Below the pieces are notes generated by a model. The model had not been told where the DNA came from. It searched no databases and saw only the letters and a list, made by a program, of their open reading frames with translations. Positions 54,236 through 64,000 of a stretch of DNA of 64,000 nucleotides are shown one piece after another. Each line of letters starts with the position of its first letter. Within the stretch, counting starts at the first letter, position 1. The stretch lies in contig NC_061781.1 in assembly GCF_022458985.1 (NCBI RefSeq), positions 17,577,001 to 17,641,000 on the forward strand. Reading direction: 5' to 3'. Source of the DNA: Mugil cephalus (Eukaryota > Chordata > Actinopteri > Mugiliformes > Mugilidae). The translations under genes and the position numbers were made by a program.

Positions 54236-55485
54236 ATCACCTGCACATGCTCAAGTGTTGAATTGCATATAATACTGGAGACGTATAGCGCAGAGGCATA
54301 ATTTCCTGGAACATCAGATGTGACCAATTGAACCCTAAATCATTTTCTAATATAAATGCAAATTGAATTTCCTTGTATCAATGCAGCAGATGAGACAGAT
54401 GAAAATGTGCTTCTCTGCGTGCAAACTTGAAGCATTTTAATTTTCCAGACTCTTCTGTTGTCTGAATCTGAGAACTTTCCCTAATTTGATTTCAAAGAAC
54501 AAAATGACTGCGGCATTTGTATTATTTTTCGATAGTTTTGCCATCAAATGGGAACAATTTGTATTTGCGCAGGGCTGGGGGAACGTGGCCTTGAAAGAAA
54601 AATATCTATTTCCATTTGGACCAAGCTTTTATCTGAACACACACACAGGGACCCCGCTTCAGAAGCTGAGAATGAATCCATCGTCTGCTATTTCCAGAAA
54701 TAAGTAGATGGACCAGATAATGTTATTTGAGAGCTTCTGTTCTCTGTTGACGTTGCAGTGACTGCTTTCATCTTTCTTTTACTCACAACTTCAAGATGAA
54801 CACACAGAAATCTTCGCTCTCGTTCACTTTATTTGCTGGGCTTCGTTTGAGTTTTTTGTTGACAGGGACTTGGTTTTAGTGGTCAGAAAATTAAATTAGT
54901 TTCATATTCACAGGACGACCTTTGCTTCCACATTCATATCTCCGTGGCATTCATCCTCTTTTAATCTACGTCTTTCCAAATGAGAAAAAAAAAGATGAAA
55001 GGGAAAAGAGAAAGAAAAGCTAGTTTCAAATTACTGTGCTCAAAGCTTCCTTCGAAATAACAATCTGGACCTAGATAACCGGAGGAATCGTTTAGAAATG
55101 GCAAACTGTGCGATAAAGCCCAGTGAATACTGCTGATACCTGTCACCTGTAACCAGTGCCAGTTCCAGCATGAATGGAGCTTCCAAGTCCCCACACAGTC
55201 TGTGATATGATACATAAATAATAAAAAAATGAAAAAGAAAAGTGCCAGATACATATTTATGGATGGCATTGCAGAGATCTGCCAGGACTTTAGGGAACAA
55301 CAACAACAACATGAAGCTCGTGTATCAATCCTGCATTCGTCCCCTGTAAGTATTACGTACTCTTGTTTGTATAAGGTAGATACAGAACCAATGTACGTGT
55401 GCAATATCCAAGTGAATGCATGATTTTATCTTCCTTTTTACTCTCTCTTCTCCTCCTATTTTCACTTCACCATATTGCTTCTGCC
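54236..55485. other. Intergenic DNA, nothing recognised
   Basis: AT-rich. The longest open frame (54961-55404, minus) is low-complexity hydrophobic translation without start context, splice logic or family resemblance. Confidence 0.5.
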
Positions 55486-55489
55486 TCTC

Positions 55490-55642
55490 TACTCAGCATA
55501 CACATCAGCAGTTTCTTCCTCTTGAAAGGTAGTTTTTTTTCCTTGCCAATGTCACCTTAGTGCAGAGTGTCTTAAACAGCAATTTAGATTGGTACTGACA
55601 CTATATAACTATATAAAAATTGGTTGAATTGAATATAAACAC
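55490..55642 (+). mobile_element. SINE-like or LINE-tail repeat
   Basis: The segment with CTCTTGAAAGGTAGTTTTTT (55520-55539), then CACTATATAACTATATAAAAATTGGTTGAATTGAAT, is a familiar fish retroposon end with a GAATT-type tail. Its class is uncertain. Confidence 0.45.
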
Positions 55643-56629
55643 ATTTTGAAGCCAACCTACGCACTAATATCAAGTGTTGTGTAGCTACATATACAATTCT
55701 AAATGATGGAAGAAGAGTTGTGTTGGCAGATGAGCTTCAAAGCAGACAAACAGACACTTTCTTCTCACCTTGATGTCCTTGTGAAAACGTCACATGCTCA
55801 CAATACCAACAGAAATTCACATTTTTATCTCACTAATATGCACATTTCTGGGGTGAGGTGCATTATATAAATGTTGTGTGCATTGAGAGGGAAGTATGTA
55901 TAACCAGCCAGAACTGATGTCACAGTCCACAGGACTGTAGCCGAAGCAAATTTCTTTTGTTCTTTTTGGGGCCTTTAAAATCCATAAAACCCAACAATAG
56001 TTAGATCATCTACTAGTTACATAAGTGTGAGTTTCTATTGTCTTCACAAGAGAAACTTTTCCTCCTCATTAAAAAGCGACACATTTTCTCACTAACATTT
56101 CACTGCATTGTGTTAGTTTCCACTTACACCTACAGTACTGAACACGTTTATTTTCTATAAGATGTGATGTAGAAACATAAAGTGGCAAAGAACTAGTCAA
56201 AGAATAACTTACACATGAAAGCCCACCACTGGAAAGGTTTAGAAGTTCTGTGGCTACATGAAAACAATTCTTGAATATACATATATACACAATACACAAT
56301 ATACTTAACCCTTTCATGCACGAATTATGAAAGCCTCAGTCAGAATTTTTCCCCCAAGTGTTTTTATTTATCTTTAGGTATAAAAAGAACAAATTATTAT
56401 GTTTTTTACACAAATTATTAACTTTAGTGGACTATGTGCAACTTTGACAAAAAAACTCCCATTTATTATGATAAAAAAATATTTTTATTAAGTGGACAGT
56501 TATCAAGTGGACATCGTGCATGAAAGGGATATAAATGTGTGCATGTTTGTTTAACAAATGTGAACCATGTTTGGCATTTGTTGTTCTTGTGGATGCATTA
56601 CAAAGCTGATTGTACATGTGAAAGGAATT

Positions 56630-56785
56630 ATCATCTAATTAGGTACAATTCAATACAAATTGTCTCAAAATGCTTTACAAAAACCAACCTGCAACCTCCA
56701 GAGCAGCCTGAGGGCGATGGTGGCAAAGAAAAACTCCCTTTTAACAGGAAGAAACCTTGAGCAGAACCCAGCTCATATGGCAAGA
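56630..56785. repeat. Interspersed repeat of uncertain class
   Basis: Contains GAAAAACTCCCTTTTAACAG and AAACCTTGAGCAGAACCCAG (about 56727-56770), a motif repeated widely in fish genomes. Adjacent TACAATTCAATACAAATTG is the reverse of the tail type seen at 55.6 kb, suggesting a retroposon in minus orientation. Confidence 0.5.
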
Positions 56786-57440
56786 GAAACAAGATAAACA
56801 AACTTCTGTCATAGATACATATATTGAACTGAACCACACCGTGCCACGTTTTTGTGTTTGCTTAGTGCCTTTATATTTTACTTTGGGGATTGTTTTTGGA
56901 TATTTATGTGACTTTCTAATTTATTGTCATCCCGTCTTTTTGGGGCCATTTTATATCTTTTTGGAGTCTTTTAAATTCCTTGTGGAAATTATGGTCATTG
57001 TGAGTCTCTAGCATCTGTTTGTTTTTTTTTTTTTTGTGCATCTTTGTAGTCGTTTGATCAAAGTTCCATAGATAATATCGTTCACTTCAAACGATAGCTA
57101 TGATCAAGGAGACTTCAGCTAAAGTGGATCTGTAAGGAATAGATAAAAAGAAATCCTCAAAGCCGTTGTTTATTACCTCAAACTGATAAGCAGAAATGAT
57201 TAATCTCGTTGATGAATGTAATATTTTTGTTTCATTTGTTTGATTGTGTTGTGTTGTGTTCTCTTTGTTTATTTACAGCAAATGTGTGATAATACGCTGA
57301 TGCTATGAGACGTTTTTATGCAGAAATTAAGAAAATCTGAGCAGCACAAAAAGTTGTAAGCGGTTCTGTACTGTACATCTCTTCTTCTCTCCGGAGAGAA
57401 CAGCGGCTGCTCTTTCAGCACCACGGAGAGCAGCCGGTGG
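56786..57440. other. Intergenic DNA, nothing recognised
   Basis: T-rich and A-rich runs only. The open frame at 56757-57011 lacks any supporting signal. Confidence 0.5.
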
Positions 57441-57454
57441 AGTCTGTGGGCTCT

Positions 57455-57470
57455 TATCGCCCCCTGGTGG
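57455..57470 (-). promoter_or_regulatory. Strong CTCF-like motif between grpr and lancl3
   Basis: TATCGCCCCCTGGTGG on the plus strand is a near-perfect reverse complement of the CTCF core (CCACCAGGGGGCGNTA). It lies in the large gap between two divergently transcribed genes, where an insulator or loop anchor would be plausible. Confidence 0.55.
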
Positions 57471-57929
57471 TTAAACTCTGAACATAGAAAACAAAGGTCC
57501 TAGTTTGATGAATCTGATCCGTAAAAGATTAGGAACAAAATGTAGCAATATACTTTGTCTCCTGAATATGTAGATGTGTCATATTATTTGAATATTGTGG
57601 ATAATTCACGTATAAATTGCGATTATTTACAAACCTCACCTCTCATAAAAGATTACTTGTCTTTGTAACAAACACTAAACAATAATCTTAGAGATGCCAA
57701 CATTTGAACTCGGAATAAATATGCATTGTTGCTCTTATATCATTTTTAGACTAAAATAAAATAAATTATAGTGGTGTAAAGAACTTTGGTGCATGTACTT
57801 CACTACTTTCAGTATCTCCTTGGCTTGAATTCCACTTCACTGTATTTCAGTTACACATTTAGGTTCAAGGTTGATATTAAGATACAATTTAATAAATACA
57901 ACTATGAATTGCACATGTTAAGACTCTTA

Positions 57930-58880
57930 TGAAGCAGTAACATGCTTGTATTTATACGCTCCGGTCAGAATATGAGTTGCAGCATTCTGCACCACCTGTA
58001 AAAATGTTTCTTTGGCAACACTAACAAAAGGACAATGAAGTAATCGGGTCAAGAGGTCAGAAAAGCATGAATAAGAACCTCAGCATCCTTTGACGACACG
58101 ATAGATCGGATCTTTAAAATTTTTTCTAAGATAAAATAAAGGGACACCTTTCTCACCTCAAATCAAATGCAAGGGTCAAATATAATGCCAAGATTTTTCA
58201 CACCGTCTCTGCAATAAATAGCACAGTCATCCAGAGACGAAGCAGAATCGTCAAACAGATGATGCAACCATCATCGCTGTCTCAGCAAAATTCAGGAACA
58301 GGAGGTTTTTTGACAACCAGCTCCTAACAGCTGCCAGACAGGCCTCAAAGGTAGAGATTTTATTTTTTTTTTGGTTTGTTTTAATCTCCTTATCCAACCA
58401 AATCCAGATTTTTAAGCATGTAGACCTAAACAGGTGTCCATTTATTAGTAGTTTAATCCAATAGCCTAGTGCAATATATAGTCAGAATAAATAAGTTTAA
58501 GTTCATTTCATTTATATAGCACCTTAAAAGCAAAGTGCTTCACATTCAGAATTTATATAAACACGTATATTACAGATCAAAATCACTGTGGCAACAAATG
58601 AAAAGCTATTAACACCCAAGGGGACCAGACGAAAAAATAAAAGCAGATCAAATGCCACCGAAGGCCAAGGAGTAAAGATGGGCCTTATGGTGCTTCTTAA
58701 GGTGCCTCAGCTGAGTCAGAGCTCCTAAAGGCTGCTCCAGAGCCGAGGGCCTGTGACAGAGAAGGTCTGGTTCCCTGCCCCCCCCCAAATGTGGCACAGC
58801 CAACATACTATGGTCTGAGGATCTGAGGACTCTGCTGGTACGGTCTAACGTAACAGCCCTGCACTAAATATTAACTCCGA
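57930..58880 (-). repeat. Probable LINE-derived interspersed repeats
   Basis: The left part (GTTGCAGCATTCTGCACCAC near 57977; GACAATGAAGTAATC near 58032; GCATGAATAAGAACCTCAGC) resembles antisense L2-like LINE sequence, and 58505-58545 (TTCATTTATATAGCACCTTA) resembles the L2-type 3' end seen at 38.4 kb. The part at 58700-58870 is another familiar fish repeat of unknown class. No frame remains. Confidence 0.5.
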
Positions 58881-59220
58881 ACTAAGGTTATAACGTTTAT
58901 TTTGGAAGGAAGGTGCATGATCATTTTTGGAAGATGTAGTTTCTGGTGCAAATAGCCTGTAAAGTAATTAATTGGGTGCAAACTAGTAGAAACTGTGTAT
59001 TTGGAGAGAATGTGTCATTTCGCTGTGGTTAACCTCTGTTTATTACAGACATGAACGTTTAAAAGGTTCAGTTCTTACAAGCTGATAGTCGGCAGTTCCT
59101 ATCAGCCAATATGAGAGCAGACCATCACTGCTGACATCCAATCAGCTGAAGGCTGATGGGATTGGGTGAGCAATCAAAGCGTTTGTTCCCTCTCTCATCC
59201 TTGGATACCTTGAACAGTGA

Positions 59221-63217
<3,997 letters not shown>

Positions 63218-63356
63218 ATGGACCCCAGGATTACTGCTGTTCACTGAACCTGAACAGACATCACTCCTTCCCTCTGGACCAACGGAAACCGGGAATTGAC
63301 GGCTGCGATCGAAACGGGAGCGGAGGGATGGACGGCTTCTGTCTGGGGTTTAGAAA

Positions 63357-63362
63357 AATAAA
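63357..63362 (+). terminator. lancl3 polyadenylation signal
   Basis: AATAAA 140 bases after the stop codon, followed within 30 bases by TTGTTTTTTGTGAGGGTGTT, a GT-rich element. Confidence 0.7.
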
Positions 63363-63399
63363 ATAAGTTGCAGTACTTGTTTTTTGTGAGGGTGTTAAG

Positions 63400-64000
63400 C
63401 TTCCAGGCTTTATCTGTTTCATTGCACTTACTGTGACATCGCCCATCGTAGTCGACTGCACTAAAGCGAAGGCTTTCAAACTGAGAGTTAAACGTAATGT
63501 AAACCTGCTCAGAACTTATCGTGACTCCGTAACTTGTCTGAGGATCTTCAGTGTGCTTCAGTTTCAAAGTAAAACGGTGATAGTTGTCGGTACGCTGCAA
63601 ACGAGAACAACTTACAGCTATTTTGGCAAATTAAAACTACTGAGCTCAATTTGTAGGCCACATATCTGATTAAGATTATTCCCGTTGACATCCCCTCAAA
63701 GTCCTCAAATTACGGTAACTGTTATCAGTTTTGTCTAAAGGAACGGGAGACGAGGGCACACTTGGCGATTTTGAAAACGCTGCACTAAAGTTTTAGGAGT
63801 TAGGGAAAAAGTGATGCTCTGAGTACCTTGATTGAAACTGCATCTACCAAGAAGCAGCTCTCAGGTTGGACAAACACATCGATGTACATTATTGACAGCT
63901 GAACGTAACCGCACCAAAGTCGTACACAGACACACTAAAAAAAAACAACAACAACAACAAAAAAAGAAAAACAAACAGGCTGAAAATAGAGAAAAACAAC
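63400..64000. other. Sequence downstream of lancl3
   Basis: Non-coding to the window edge. Only an A-rich, CAA-type simple stretch at about 63937-63975 is notable. Confidence 0.5.

Noticed and set aside
54961-55404. 147-residue hydrophobic open frame, minus strand
   Set aside because: Low-complexity content and no start context. The overlapping second frame is open as well, as expected by chance in AT-rich DNA.

Overview
The window is ordinary vertebrate nuclear DNA from a ray-finned fish, very probably a spiny-rayed (acanthomorph/percomorph) teleost. The evidence is short GT-AG introns, protein sequences closest in character to fish orthologues, several teleost-type Tc1 transposon families, fish L2-like and other non-LTR LINE pieces, and long GATA and CAAA tetranucleotide tracts. 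No prokaryotic operon, CRISPR array, phage or retroviral element was seen.

Layout, left to right. (1) 1-4.3 kb, minus strand: the 5' part of u2af1 (splicing factor U2AF35), exons 1-6, with a Tc1 relic in the intron at the window edge. (2) 6.06-12.74 kb, plus strand: gabpa (ETS factor GABP-alpha), head-to-head with u2af1, complete. (3) 12.8-24.5 kb, minus strand: app (amyloid precursor protein), tail-to-tail with gabpa. It has a Kunitz exon, an altered N-terminal half of the Abeta segment, and an exon 2 whose 3' end looks damaged. (4) 25.16-29.5 kb, plus strand: a small two-Ig-domain transmembrane gene of B7/butyrophilin type, head-to-head with app. A decayed tandem copy follows at 30.6-33.0 kb, itself hit by a Tc1-like element. 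(5) 33.4-42.8 kb, plus: piga (GPI-anchor GlcNAc transferase subunit), complete, with repeats in its long intron 5. (6) 43.5-47.6 kb, plus: an ankyrin-repeat SOCS-box gene (asb11/asb9 type) with one apparent extra base in exon 2. (7) 49.3-52.7 kb, minus: grpr (gastrin-releasing peptide receptor), complete in three exons. (8) 52.8-59.2 kb: repeat-rich intergenic DNA with CTCF-like sites. (9) 59.3-63.4 kb, plus: lancl3, complete, with one GC-AG intron.

The genes do not form one pathway. As recalled from the human map, u2af1-gabpa-app corresponds to chromosome 21 and piga-asb11-grpr-lancl3 to Xp, so the window joins two human blocks, with the Ig gene at the joint. I found no wholly new multi-gene system. 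The most unusual points are two stop-free introns with lengths divisible by three in gabpa, the damaged app exon 2, the divergent app Abeta N-terminus, the tandem Ig-gene duplication, and a perfect inverted CRE repeat at the piga promoter. All exon borders were read by eye from splice signals, reading phase and recalled family protein sequences; nothing was confirmed by alignment software or transcripts.
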